Assembly: GCF_019798055.1 (NCBI RefSeq)
Contig: NZ_JAHOPH010000004.1
Location: forward strand, 62,001 to 126,000
Direction of reading: 5' to 3'
Source: Salsipaludibacter albus
Lineage (GTDB): Bacteria; Actinomycetota; Nitriliruptoria; Nitriliruptorales; Nitriliruptoraceae
DNA length: 64,000 nucleotides
In this document: positions 1 to 8,603 of the stretch, in pieces
Numbering within the stretch: position 1 is the first letter of the stretch
How the letters are laid out: the number at the start of each line of letters is the position of its first letter
Program-made: the position numbers and the translations under genes
The notes under the pieces: model-generated
Seen by the model: only the letters and a program-made list of their open reading frames with translations
What the model was told of the DNA's origin: nothing
Database searches by the model: none

Positions 1-212
1 GCGCACCTTCGTGGGTCGTCGGGCATGCGGGTCAACGCACGCCCCGGCGTCGTCCATCCCACGCGAGCCGTGCTCACCGGCGATCGGGATGCCGCCGTCC
101 CACGGAGGTCGTCGACGTGGGCACAGGACGAGGTCCCCGGCACACGTTACGGTTCGGTGACGTTCCCGGGCCGACGAACGGGCCGCGGACGTGTCCCCGG
201 TCCGGAGGTGGC

Positions 213-857
213 ATGAACGCATGGGTGGTGGCCGGCGACGTCGTGACCTCGCGGCGCTTCGTGGACCGAGCGGTCCTGCTGGACGGACTGGACACGTGCC
301 TCGCCGCCGTCAACGCGGCGACGGACCCGGTCGTGGCCCTGCACCGCGTGGACGAGGACGCCTTCGGCGGCGTGTTCGCGACCCTGGACGAGGTCCTGCT
401 GGCCACGGTGCGCCTGCGGATCGTGACCGACGACCTGGTGCTGGCGACGGTGGACGACGAGGACGAACCGGTCGACGTCCGGCTCGGGCTCGCCGACCTG
501 GCCGACGACGCGACCGACGGGATGGCGGGGCCGGCCTGGGAGCGGGCCACCATCGCCCGCGCAGCGGCCCAGGACCTCCCGTCGCGACCGAAGTGGCCCC
601 CGAGCCTGCGCACGGTGGTCGCCGACGACGCGGAGCGGGCCCCCTTGGTCAACGCCTACCTCGTCCTCCAGGACCAGCTGCTGGCCCGCATGGACGCCCG
701 CGACCGGCGCGCGCTGGTCGGCCTCCTCGACGGTGAGCGGCAGGTGGACATCGCCGAGGCCATCGGGGTCACCCAGCCGGCCGTCGCCCGGCGGGTCCGG
801 GACCGGGGTGCGCTGGCCATCACCCGCGCCCTGCGCGTCCTCGCCGACGGCGCCTGA
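213..857 (+). CDS. SatD-like protein with C-terminal helix-turn-helix
   Basis: The start is ATG 213, chosen because GGAGGT lies 4 nt upstream (203-208); this gives 214 residues. The N-terminus (VVAGDVVTSRR, followed by LHRVDEDAFGGVFATLDE about 45 residues later) resembles the SatD family, where a short beta-strand 'GDIxxSR' opens the fold. The last 50 residues (DGERQVDIAEAIGVTQPAVARR) look like a helix-turn-helix, so DNA binding is plausible. SatD was described in a streptococcal acid-tolerance operon, but its biochemical role is unknown. No SatE-like partner is visible, and the next gene downstream is aconitase. Family assignment is by motif only and is moderately sure; a specific function cannot be given. 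Confidence 0.55.
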   Translation: MNAWVVAGDVVTSRRFVDRAVLLDGLDTCLAAVNAATDPVVALHRVDEDAFGGVFATLDEVLLATVRLRIVTDDLVLATVDDEDEPVDVRLGLADLADDATDGMAGPAWERATIARAAAQDLPSRPKWPPSLRTVVADDAERAPLVNAYLVLQDQLLARMDARDRRALVGLLDGERQVDIAEAIGVTQPAVARRVRDRGALAITRALRVLADGA

Positions 858-923
858 ACGACCCGGGCTGCGGTCGTCGACGATGCGGACCTAGGGTGGG
901 ACATGGGCACCCGCGGAGGCGTG

Positions 924-953
924 TTGATAACTCCATGGGTTATGAGATAGCGT
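924..953 (+). promoter_or_regulatory. putative aconitase promoter with overlapping inverted repeat
   Basis: An AT-rich patch in very GC-rich DNA contains TTGATA (924-929) and TAGCGT (948-953) with an 18-nt spacer, fitting a vegetative promoter whose transcript would start about 25 nt before ATG 986. Inside the spacer lies ATAAC-N7-GTTAT (927-943), an inverted repeat that could be a repressor operator. Assignment is by inspection. Confidence 0.4.
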
Positions 954-985
954 CTGGGGAACTCACCACGACCAGGATCGCCGGC

Positions 986-3262
986 ATGAACGAACGACAC
1001 CCCGCAGCCTCCACCCCGGTCGCCCTCGTGCGCGACGTCTACGACCGCTTCACCGACCGCGTCGCACTGGGTCGCGAGCGCCACGGCAGGCCACTGACCT
1101 ACGCCGAGAAGGTCCTGTTCGCCCATCTCGACGACCCCGAGCAGGGCGGACTCGACCGTGGCGTGGACTACACCGACTACCGCCCGGACCGGGTCGCGAT
1201 GCAGGACGCCACGGCGCAGATGGCCGTACTCCAGTTCATGCTGGCCGGCAAGGCCTCGACGGCCGTGCCCACCACGATCCACGCTGACCACCTCATCCAG
1301 GCCCACCAGGGCGCCGACGCCGACCTGCGGATCGCCAACGAGCGCAACCGCGAGGTCTACGAGTTCCTGAAGTCGGCCGGCCAGCGCTACGGCATGGGCT
1401 TCTGGAAGCCGGGCTCGGGGATCATCCACCAGGTCGTGCTCGAGAACTACGCCTTCCCCGGCGGGATGATGATCGGCACGGACTCCCACACCCCCAACGC
1501 CGGCGGGCTGGGCATGGTGGCGATCGGCGTGGGTGGGGCCGACGCGGTCGACGTCATGGTCGGCATGCCCTGGAACCTGCGGGTGCCCAGGCTCATCGGG
1601 GTGAAGCTCACCGGGCGGCTGTCGGGCTGGAGCGCGCCCAAGGACATCATCCTCAAGGTCGCCGAGATCCTGACCGTCAAGGGTGGCACCGGCGCCATCG
1701 TCGAGTACTTCGGCCCGGGCGCCGAGTCGATCTCCGCCACCGGCAAGGGCACGATCTGCAACATGGGCGCCGAGATCGGGGCCACGACGTCGCTGTTCGC
1801 CTACGACGAGTCGATGGCGCGCTACCTCAAGGCCACCGAGCGCGAGGAGATCGCCGACCTCGCCACCGAGCACGCGGCGTTGTTGCGGCCGGACGACGAG
1901 GTCGTGGCCGATCCGGCGTCGTACTACGACCAAGTCATCGAGATCGACCTCGACACCCTGTCGCCCCACCTGGTCGGCCCGCACACGCCGGACCTGGCAC
2001 GGGAGGTGTCCGACATCGGTCCGGAGGCCAACGACAACGGCTGGCCGCTCGAGCTGTCGGCGGCGCTGGTCGGGTCCTGCACGAACTCCTCCTACGAGGA
2101 CATCTCGCGGGCAGCATCGATCGCCCGGTTCGCCCGGGAGCACGGGATCACCTCGCGGACCCCGCTGATGGTCACGCCCGGCTCCGAGCAGGTCCGTGCC
2201 ACGATCGACCGGGACGGACTGCTGGGTGACCTCGCCGGGATCGGCGCCACGGTCCTGGCCAACGCCTGTGGCCCGTGCATCGGGCAGTGGAAGCGCGACG
2301 ACGTCCACGAGGGCGACGTCAACTCGATCGTCACGTCGTTCAACCGCAACTTCCCGAAGCGCAACGACGGCAACGCCCAGACACTGGCCTTCATCGGCTC
2401 GCCCGAGACGGTGGTGGCGATGGCCCTGGCCGGCCGGCTGGACTTCGACCCGCGCACCGACCGGCTCCGGGCGGCCGACGGCAGCGAGGTGCTCCTGCCC
2501 GAGCCGGTCGGCACCGAGCTGCCCGACGACGGGTTCACCCGTGGCGACGAGGGCTTCGTGCCCCCGGCCGACACCGACGACGTCGAGGTCGTCATCGCCG
2601 AGGACTCCGAGCGGCTCCAGCGGCTGACCCCCTTCGGTGCCTGGGACGGCCAGGACCTGGTCGACCTGCCGATCCTGCTCAAGTCCGAGGGCAAGACGAC
2701 CACCGACCACATCTCGATGGCGGGCCCGTGGCTGCGCTACCGGGGCCACCTCGAGAACATCTCCGGGAACCTGTACCTGTCGGCGCTCAACAACCTCACC
2801 GGGGCGAGCACCGGCATCGACGTGGTCGGTGACGGGGCCGAGCTCCCGCTCCCGGACCTGGCCCAGCGCTGGGGAGAGGCCGGGGTCGACTCGGTGGTGT
2901 TCGGCGACGAGAACTTCGGCGAGGGATCCTCGCGCGAGCACGCGGCCATGGAGCCACGCTTCCGCGGGGTGCGGGCGATCGTGGTGCGCAGCTTCGCCCG
3001 GATCCACGAGACCAACCTCAAGAAGCAGGGCATCCTGCCGCTGACCTTCGCCGACCCGGCCGACTGGGAGAAGGTCCGCGCCGGTGACCGCGTGTCGATC
3101 CTGGGGCTGGCGGACCTGGCGCCCGGCTCGGACGTGACCGTGCGGCTCGCCCACGAGGACGGCACGACCGAGGACCTCGCGACCCGCCACACGATGAGCA
3201 ACGAGCAGATCGAGTGGTTCAAGGCGGGCAGCGCCCTCAACGTGATCCGTTCCCGTGCCTGA
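986..3262 (+). CDS. acn: aconitate hydratase, mitochondrial type
   Basis: Converts citrate to isocitrate through cis-aconitate in the TCA cycle, in the cytoplasm, with a [4Fe-4S] cluster. The 758-residue length and sequence (MQDATAQMAVLQFMLAG, IGTDSHTPNAGGLGM, ICNMGAEIGATTS) match the mitochondrial-type family rather than the roughly 900-residue AcnA type usual in actinobacteria. Cluster cysteines are visible in GSCTNSS and in NACGPCIGQ; the substrate-binding SSREHAAMEPR is in the swivel domain near the C-terminus. ATG 986 is preferred over upstream GTG 896 and ATG 935 because AGGA (974-977) is well placed, the protein then begins at family-like sequence, and the putative promoter overlaps the alternative starts. 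It appears monocistronic: a hairpin follows at 3284. Confidence 0.95.
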   Translation: MNERHPAASTPVALVRDVYDRFTDRVALGRERHGRPLTYAEKVLFAHLDDPEQGGLDRGVDYTDYRPDRVAMQDATAQMAVLQFMLAGKASTAVPTTIHADHLIQAHQGADADLRIANERNREVYEFLKSAGQRYGMGFWKPGSGIIHQVVLENYAFPGGMMIGTDSHTPNAGGLGMVAIGVGGADAVDVMVGMPWNLRVPRLIGVKLTGRLSGWSAPKDIILKVAEILTVKGGTGAIVEYFGPGAESISATGKGTICNMGAEIGATTSLFAYDESMARYLKATEREEIADLATEHAALLRPDDEVVADPASYYDQVIEIDLDTLSPHLVGPHTPDLAREVSDIGPEANDNGWPLELSAALVGSCTNSSYEDISRAASIARFAREHGITSRTPLMVTPGSEQVRATIDRDGLLGDLAGIGATVLANACGPCIGQWKRDDVHEGDVNSIVTSFNRNFPKRNDGNAQTLAFIGSPETVVAMALAGRLDFDPRTDRLRAADGSEVLLPEPVGTELPDDGFTRGDEGFVPPADTDDVEVVIAEDSERLQRLTPFGAWDGQDLVDLPILLKSEGKTTTDHISMAGPWLRYRGHLENISGNLYLSALNNLTGASTGIDVVGDGAELPLPDLAQRWGEAGVDSVVFGDENFGEGSSREHAAMEPRFRGVRAIVVRSFARIHETNLKKQGILPLTFADPADWEKVRAGDRVSILGLADLAPGSDVTVRLAHEDGTTEDLATRHTMSNEQIEWFKAGSALNVIRSRA

Positions 3263-3283
3263 TCCCGGACCCGCCGGAGTCCC

Positions 3284-3303
3284 CACCGACCACCGGGTCG
3301 GTG
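3284..3303 (+). terminator. hairpin after aconitase
   Basis: CACCGACC (3284-3291) pairs perfectly with GGTCGGTG (3296-3303) around a 4-nt loop, 21 nt after the aconitase stop. There is no U-tract, as is common for GC-rich actinobacterial terminators. The next gene starts only 8 nt later, so partial read-through is possible. Confidence 0.45.
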
Positions 3304-3310
3304 CTGCGGG

Positions 3311-3817
3311 GTGAGCCGCGACGAGTCGTGCGCCGACGTGACCATCCATCGGGTGGGCGCCGACAGCGTGCGACCACTGCGGGCGGCCGTGCTGCGTCCG
3401 GGCTCCATCCCGGGGACGTTCACCTATCCCGACGACGACGCACCGGCCACGGGACACTTCGCGGCGCTCCTGGGTGGCAGCATCACGGGCGTGGTGACCA
3501 TGCTCGAGGAGTCGTGCCCGCATCGCCCGGACCTGGCGGAACCGGCACCGCGCCTGGGGGCGTGGCGCCTGCGTGGCATGGCGGTCGACCCCGACCTGCA
3601 GGGCCGCGGCATCGGCTCGCGCCTCCTGACCAGGGCGATCGCCCACGCACTGGACCACGACGCCCGGGTGCTGTGGTGCAAGGCCCGCCTGGGAGCCGTG
3701 TCGTTCTACCTCCACAACGGCTGGCATGCCTTCTCGCCCGCGTTCGAACTCGCCGAGGTCGACAAGGTGGGATCGGTCCGACTGATGCGCTTCGACCTCC
3801 CGGGCGCGTGGCCCTGA
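3311..3817 (+). CDS. GNAT-family N-acetyltransferase
   Basis: A 168-residue acetyl-CoA-dependent acyltransferase of unknown substrate. The diagnostic motif A is clear: RLRGMAVDPDLQGRGIGSRL (residues about 91-110) contains the Q-x-x-G-x-G acetyl-CoA pyrophosphate loop. GAVSFYLHNGW (about residues 128-138) is the usual C-terminal GNAT segment with the conserved tyrosine. GTG 3311 is the only convenient start, and no strong ribosome site precedes it. The gene lies between aconitase and hemQ on the same strand, with a hairpin before it. Substrate cannot be inferred from context. Confidence 0.85.
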   Translation: MSRDESCADVTIHRVGADSVRPLRAAVLRPGSIPGTFTYPDDDAPATGHFAALLGGSITGVVTMLEESCPHRPDLAEPAPRLGAWRLRGMAVDPDLQGRGIGSRLLTRAIAHALDHDARVLWCKARLGAVSFYLHNGWHAFSPAFELAEVDKVGSVRLMRFDLPGAWP

Positions 3818-3909
3818 ACTCGACGGTGCGCCACTGACCCCGTCGCCGGCTGGTGGAGGTGGGCCGTGGGGCCGTACCTTCGCAGGACCGAACCGTCGAG
3901 GACATCACC

Positions 3910-4695
3910 GTGATCGAGCCCGTCACCCCCGGCGAGGGCTGGGGCGTCCTGCACCTGTTCCTGCGTCGTGCCCCGGACGCGCCGACCACCCATCCCGAGG
4001 TGGGCACGGACCTCGCCACCGCCCTGGACAAGGTCGCGGCCGAGGTGCAGACCCACGTGTTCACCGGACTGGGCCACAAGGCCGACCTGGTCGTGATGCT
4101 GCTGGACGCCGACCTGGTCCGTCTGCGCGCCGCCCAGACGTCGATCGAGCTGGCCGCCGGGACCGCCTTCACGCTGGACTGGTCCTACCTGTCGCTGACC
4201 GAGGGCTCGGAGTACACGACCACCCCGGAGCAGTACCGCGAGCAGATGGCGGACAAGGGCGTGGCCGGCGAGGACCTCGAACGTCGGGTCGAGGAGTTCT
4301 CGGAGCGCATGGCGACCTACGCCGACAACAAGCTGCACCCGGACCTGCCGCGCTGGGAGACGATGTGCTTCTACCCCATGTCGCACCGTCGCGAGGGTGA
4401 CGACAACTGGTACGCGCTGGACTTCGAGGAGCGCAAGCGACTGATGCACGACCACGGCCGGTCCGGGCGGGCCTACACCGGGCGGGTCCTGCAGCTGGTC
4501 TCGGGATCGACCGGGCTGGACGACTGGGAGTGGGGCGTCACCCTGCTGGCCCACGACGTCGCCGACCTCAAGGACATCGTCTACACCATGCGCTACGACG
4601 AGGCGTCGGTGCGCTACGCGGAGTTCGGGCCGTTCGTGGTGGGACTCCGCGCGACCGCCCGCGACGCGATGACGGCGCTGGGCTGGGACCGCTGA
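3910..4695 (+). CDS. hemQ: coproheme decarboxylase HemQ
   Basis: The last step of the coproporphyrin-dependent haem pathway of Gram-positive bacteria: peroxide-dependent decarboxylation of coproheme to haem b. The 261-residue protein has the chlorite-dismutase fold family signature: FYPMSHRR, then NWYALDFEERKRLM, then DHGRSGRAYTGRV, then GSTGLDDWEWGVTL. The tyrosine in NWYAL corresponds to the catalytic tyrosine of Firmicute HemQ, and the histidine in MHDHGRSG to the proximal haem ligand region. GTG 3910 is chosen over GTG 3853 because GAGGA (3898-3902) sits 7 nt upstream, whereas nothing precedes 3853. A Nudix gene follows after one base, so the two are probably co-transcribed. No other haem-pathway gene is in the window. 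Confidence 0.93.
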   Translation: MIEPVTPGEGWGVLHLFLRRAPDAPTTHPEVGTDLATALDKVAAEVQTHVFTGLGHKADLVVMLLDADLVRLRAAQTSIELAAGTAFTLDWSYLSLTEGSEYTTTPEQYREQMADKGVAGEDLERRVEEFSERMATYADNKLHPDLPRWETMCFYPMSHRREGDDNWYALDFEERKRLMHDHGRSGRAYTGRVLQLVSGSTGLDDWEWGVTLLAHDVADLKDIVYTMRYDEASVRYAEFGPFVVGLRATARDAMTALGWDR

Positions 4696-4696
4696 G

Positions 4697-5248
4697 GTGG
4701 AGCCCGTCGAGCGGCTGCGGGCCGACCTGGCCACGCACGCCGGTGCCGACCGCGAGGAGCGAGCCCACCTGGCGACCCTGCGGGGGGCCCTGGACGACCT
4801 GGTCGCCCCGCTGGACGAGCAGGCGCAGGACACCCACGTCACCGGCTCGGCGATCGTCCTGCCGACCGACGACACCGATCGCACCGTGCTGGTGCTGCAC
4901 CGGCGGCTGGAGCGCTGGCTGCAGCCGGGTGGCCATGTCGAGGCCGGCGAGTGCGTCCACGAGGCGGCCGCACGCGAGACCACCGAGGAGACCGGCCTGC
5001 AGGTGCACCACCCGGACGGCGGCCCCGTCCTCGTCCACGTGCACGTGCACGACGGGGGCCGCGGCCACGTCCACCTCGACGTCCGCTACCTGCTGCTGGC
5101 CGATCCCGACCAGCCGTTCGCGCCCGGACCCGGCGAGTCACGCGAGCTCGACTGGTTCCCGGTCGCTGCGGTGGCCGGGATGACCGACGCGTCCGTCACC
5201 GCCGCACTGGACGCCGCGCGCCGGTGGCGTGGCCGGGCGACGGCGTGA
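4697..5248 (+). CDS. Nudix hydrolase
   Basis: A 183-residue Mg-dependent hydrolase of nucleoside-diphosphate-linked compounds; substrate unknown. The complete Nudix box runs from about residue 77 (GHVEAGECVHEAAARE, then TTEETGL), matching GX5EX7REUXEEXGU. The GTG start falls one base after the hemQ stop, so translational coupling is likely. A run of alternating valine and histidine (VLVHVHVHDGGRGHVHLDV) follows the box and may bind metal or simply form a beta-hairpin. The C-terminal EL-DWFPV segment is typical of Nudix proteins. Confidence 0.88.
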   Translation: MEPVERLRADLATHAGADREERAHLATLRGALDDLVAPLDEQAQDTHVTGSAIVLPTDDTDRTVLVLHRRLERWLQPGGHVEAGECVHEAAARETTEETGLQVHHPDGGPVLVHVHVHDGGRGHVHLDVRYLLLADPDQPFAPGPGESRELDWFPVAAVAGMTDASVTAALDAARRWRGRATA

Positions 5249-5314
5249 GCCGACCGGGTCGACGTGACGCCGGTGCGATGGTGACCCCGACCCCGCCTGC
5301 GTCCGCGGTGCCGA

Positions 5315-6286
5315 TCAGTGGCCGACGAAGTGGCGTCGCATGGCCGAGACCTCGTCGTCGGAGCCCATGATGACCAGGGTGTCGCCGACCTCCAGCGAGA
5401 CGTCCGGTGACGGGTGGGAGTCCAGGCGCTGGTCCTCGGCGTGGCGCACCGCCAGCACGGTGACCCCGAAGCGCTTGCGGATGGCGGCGTCGCGGAGGGT
5501 CACGCCGGCCAGTTCGCTGCCGAGTGCGACCGGCACCTCCTCGAGGGTGTAGTCCACGCCCCCGCCCCCGATGTTGTCGAGGAAGTCCGCCACGACCGGG
5601 CGGGTGAGGATCTGGGCGATCCGGCGTCCCCCGATCGTCGACGGCTGGATCACCCGGTCGGCCCCGGCCCGACGCAGCTTCGGCTCGTTCTCCTCGGACT
5701 TGGCACGGGCGATCACCTGGCAGTCCGGTCGCAGGCCCTTGGCGGTCAGGGTGATCAGGACGTTGTCGGCGTCGGAGTTGACCGTGGCGACGAGCGCCCG
5801 GACGCGGTCGAGGCCGGCCGACTCCAGCATCCCCTCCTCGGTCGCGTCACCACGCAGGACCAGGTAGCCCTCGGCCTCGGCGTCCTCGACCTTGCCCTCG
5901 TCGTCGTCGATGACCACGAAGGGCGTCTGCTCGTCGTCCAGGTTGTGCGACAGGTTGCGTCCGACCCGGCCGAAGCCGCAGATGATGACGTGGTCGTCGA
6001 GGTTGTCGATGGCACGGTCCATGCGGCGACGCTCCAGGTAGTGGCTGAGGTGGCCCTCGACGACGAACTCGACCCCGGTGACCGCGGCGTAGGACACCGC
6101 GCCGACGCCGGCGCCGATCAGCCCGATGGTGAGGATCTTGGTCGCCGTCGTGGGCTCGGCGACCTCGCGGTAGCCGACCGTCGCCACCGTGATGACGGTC
6201 ATGTAGAGGCTGTCGAGCGGGCCGAGGTCCCCGAAGACCATGTAGCCCACCCAGCCGACCAGCAGGACGGCCGCGAACACGGCCAC
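5315..6286 (-). CDS. two-TM potassium channel with TrkA-N/TrkA-C domains
   Basis: The protein has two membrane helices around a pore loop (residues about 1-20 and 45-70; filter TVGYREV) followed by an RCK/TrkA-N Rossmann domain starting at HVIICGFGRVGRNL (about residue 99) and a TrkA-C domain to the end. It likely passes K+ or similar cations and is gated by nucleotide or ion binding. The second filter glycine (TVGYG) is arginine here. No ATG, GTG or TTG lies upstream in frame before a stop, so GTG 6286 gives 323 residues; but GGAGGT sits 4 nt before a CTG codon at 6343-6341, which would add 19 basic residues ahead of the first helix, as is usual in this family. The true start may therefore be CTG. 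Confidence 0.85.
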   Translation of the reverse strand: MAVFAAVLLVGWVGYMVFGDLGPLDSLYMTVITVATVGYREVAEPTTATKILTIGLIGAGVGAVSYAAVTGVEFVVEGHLSHYLERRRMDRAIDNLDDHVIICGFGRVGRNLSHNLDDEQTPFVVIDDDEGKVEDAEAEGYLVLRGDATEEGMLESAGLDRVRALVATVNSDADNVLITLTAKGLRPDCQVIARAKSEENEPKLRRAGADRVIQPSTIGGRRIAQILTRPVVADFLDNIGGGGVDYTLEEVPVALGSELAGVTLRDAAIRKRFGVTVLAVRHAEDQRLDSHPSPDVSLEVGDTLVIMGSDDEVSAMRRHFVGH

Positions 6287-6614
6287 CGCTGCCCGCAGGC
6301 GGCGTTGCTCGTGGCTGATGGCCGAGCGGCGACGATCGACCAGGACGACCTCCGGTGGCGCCGGGCACGCGCCCGGTGGTTGGTTCGACTCGCCAGCCTA
6401 GGCGAGAGCCACCCCGCACCCCGATCGGCCCACCCCGACACCGCAATCCGGCGCGGATGCCCGACTCAGCCCCGACCCGCCCGGGGGACATTCCTGCGCT
6501 GTCTGCAGGAACGGTCCCATCCGATCGAGGAGCATCCGTGGTCGCCGCCGCCCGTGGCCATCGCCCGGTCCACCCACACCGCCGCCGGCCCAGCCGTCTC
6601 GAGCGGATGCAGAT
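6287..6614. other. intergenic region between channel gene and nucS
   Basis: No convincing gene is seen in these 328 nt; open frames here have the arginine/proline-rich look of GC-rich noncoding DNA. It holds a perfect 7-bp inverted repeat with a 7-nt loop (6491-6511, TTCCTGC and GCAGGAA), about 100 nt downstream of the nucS stop and a possible terminator for it, plus the ribosome site and possible CTG start of the channel gene near 6341-6353. Confidence 0.5.
6491..6511 (-). terminator. hairpin downstream of nucS
   Basis: TTCCTGC (6491-6497) and GCAGGAA (6505-6511) form a perfect 7-bp stem. It is the strongest inverted repeat between nucS and the channel gene. Its function as a terminator is inferred from position only. 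Confidence 0.35.
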
Positions 6615-7274
6615 TCAGAACAGCCGCAGGTGGATGTCGTCCTCGGCGCGCAGGGAGGCGAGGTCGACCTCGCACCACCCGATGCCACGTGCGGTCGCCA
6701 GCACCCGGGCCTGGGGCTTGACGATCGTCGCGACCAGGATCCCGCGCACGGGGGCCAGCAAGGGATCGCGGTCGAGCCGTTCGAGGTAGCGGGTGAGCTG
6801 CTCCACACCGTCGATCTCGCCGATGCGCTTGACCTCGACGGCCACGGCGCCACCCTGCGGATCACGGCACAGCAGGTCGACCGGGCCGAGGTCGGTCGGG
6901 AACTCGCGCCGCACCAGCTCCAGCCCCTCCTCGACGTGGTGGGGATGGTCCGCCAGCAGCTCCTGCAGGTCCTTCTCGACCCCGTCGAGGGTCAGGCCCC
7001 GTTCGACGTCCAGGGCCACGTCGAAGGTCTCGAGCACCTGCTCGAGGTGGATGGTCAGGACCTCGCCACCGGGGTTGGTGACCGTCCAGACGTCGCCGTC
7101 CTCGACCAGCGTGTTCGGGGCGTTCATCCAGTTCAGCGGTTTGTAGGCCCCGATGTCGGCATGGAGGGCGACGCACCCGTCCGCCTTGACCATGATCATC
7201 CGCACGCCCGACGCCAGGGTCGACGACAGGCGTCCCTCGTAGGTGGCCGAGCACCTGGCGATCACGACACGCAT
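6615..7274 (-). CDS. nucS: mismatch-specific endonuclease NucS/EndoMS
   Basis: NucS cleaves both strands at DNA mismatches and underlies the non-MutS/MutL mismatch repair of actinobacteria and archaea. The 219-residue protein has the N-terminal DNA-binding and dimerisation domain (RMIMVKADGCVALHAD) and a C-terminal RecB-like nuclease core with LGPVDLLCRD and AVEVKR, supplying the Asp and Glu-x-Lys catalytic residues. It ends in HLRLF, matching the short C-terminal motif through which actinobacterial EndoMS contacts the beta clamp. ATG 7274 gives the family-typical MRVVIARC start. It is divergent from ychF, with a 228-nt shared upstream region. Confidence 0.94.
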   Translation of the reverse strand: MRVVIARCSATYEGRLSSTLASGVRMIMVKADGCVALHADIGAYKPLNWMNAPNTLVEDGDVWTVTNPGGEVLTIHLEQVLETFDVALDVERGLTLDGVEKDLQELLADHPHHVEEGLELVRREFPTDLGPVDLLCRDPQGGAVAVEVKRIGEIDGVEQLTRYLERLDRDPLLAPVRGILVATIVKPQARVLATARGIGWCEVDLASLRAEDDIHLRLF

Positions 7275-7502
7275 GGCCGGCACCCTATCGCCCCACGGAC
7301 GTGCTCCCCCGCCGCCACCGACGACGTCGGTGCCGCCCCCGGCGTCGCGGAGCCGGGTGGGTGCATCGGTACGCTCGGGGCTGTCCCTCGCCGCCGGTCC
7401 GGCCGCATGAACGACCCACCGGTCGCGGGGAGCGATCGTCGAGACCGGGTGGTGCCATCGCGCACGACCCGGTGCCCGGAACCACCCCCAGGGAGCTGCA
7501 CC

Positions 7503-8594
7503 GTGTCGTTGAAGGTCGGACTGGTCGGACTGCCCAACGTCGGCAAGTCCACGGTGTTCAACGCCGTGTCCCAGGCGGGCGCAGAGGCGGCGAACTTCCC
7601 GTTCTGCACCATCGACCCGAACGTGGGGGTCGTGCCGGTGCCCGATGCGCGCCTGGCACGCCTGACCGACCTGTCGGACTCGGCGAAGTCGATCCCGACC
7701 AGCATCGAGTTCGTCGACATCGCCGGCCTGGTCGCGGGGGCGAGCAAGGGCGAGGGCCTGGGCAACCAGTTCCTTGCCCACATCCGCGAGGTCGACGCCA
7801 TCTGCCACGTGGTCCGGGCCTTCCACGACCCCGACGTCGTGCACGTGTCCGGATCGGTCGATCCGGCCCGCGACATCGAGATCATCGACACCGAGCTGGT
7901 GCTCAAGGACCTCGACACGGCGGAGAAGCGCGCCGACCGGCTGACCCGATCCCGCAAGTCCGGCGACCGCAACATCATCGCCGCCGCCGACGTCGTGGAC
8001 CGGCTGGTCGACCACCTCGGCGAGGGGTTGCCGGGCCGCACCTTCGACTTCGGGTCGGCCGACGAGCTCCGACGCGAGCTGTCGCTGCTGACCGACAAGC
8101 CGGTGCTGTACGCCGCCAACGTCGCCGAGGACGACCTGCCCGACGGCAACGACCAGGTGGGCGAGATCCGGGCCATCGCTGCCGACCAGGACGCCGAGGT
8201 CGTGGTGATCTCGGCCCAGGTCGAGGCGGAGCTGGCCGAGCTCGGTGACGACGAGCGGGCGGAGTACCTCGACTCGATGGGCCTCGAGCAGTCGGGCCTC
8301 CAGCGGCTGATCGCCGCCGCCTACGAGCTGCTCGGACTCCAGACCTTCTTCACGACCGGACCCAAGGAGTCACGGGCCTGGACGATCCGCGCCGGCACCC
8401 CCGCACCGCGGGCTGCCCGCGAGATCCACTCCGACATCGAGCGCGGCTTCATCCGGGCCGAGGTCATCAGCTTCGCCGACTTCGACCAGCTCGGATCCGA
8501 GTCCGCCGCACGTGACGCCGGACGCCTCCGCTCCGAGGGCAAGGACTACCAACTCCGGGATGGCGATGTCGTCCACTTCCGGTTCAACGTCTAG
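7503..8594 (+). CDS. ychF: redox-regulated ATPase YchF/OLA1
   Basis: An Obg-related P-loop NTPase that prefers ATP, associates with ribosomes and is linked to oxidative-stress control. GTG 7503 (AGGGAG at 7490-7495) gives 363 residues, the usual YchF length. Walker A is LVGLPNVGKSTVFNA near residue 9; G3 appears as VDIAGLVAGASKGEG; the TGS-like domain occupies the last 80 residues and ends HFRFNV, the normal family end. Immediately after the TAG stop the last 20 bp of the gene reappear in diverged form at 8660-8679. Small genes and a UbiB kinase follow on the same strand. Confidence 0.95.
   Translation: MSLKVGLVGLPNVGKSTVFNAVSQAGAEAANFPFCTIDPNVGVVPVPDARLARLTDLSDSAKSIPTSIEFVDIAGLVAGASKGEGLGNQFLAHIREVDAICHVVRAFHDPDVVHVSGSVDPARDIEIIDTELVLKDLDTAEKRADRLTRSRKSGDRNIIAAADVVDRLVDHLGEGLPGRTFDFGSADELRRELSLLTDKPVLYAANVAEDDLPDGNDQVGEIRAIAADQDAEVVVISAQVEAELAELGDDERAEYLDSMGLEQSGLQRLIAAAYELLGLQTFFTTGPKESRAWTIRAGTPAPRAAREIHSDIERGFIRAEVISFADFDQLGSESAARDAGRLRSEGKDYQLRDGDVVHFRFNV
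8573..8592 (+). repeat. copy A of ychF 3'-end duplication
   Basis: These are the last codons of ychF (HFRFNV region). They match 8660-8679 at 18 of 20 positions, with an offset of exactly 87 nt (29 codons). Both differences are synonymous in the YchF frame (CAC/CAT for His, CGG/CGC for Arg). Confidence 0.7.
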
Positions 8595-8603
8595 GAGGGC
8601 GCC

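Noticed and set aside
656-3727. 1023-codon minus-strand frame opposite aconitase
   Set aside because: Antisense shadow; the plus strand encodes a complete aconitase with all catalytic residues.
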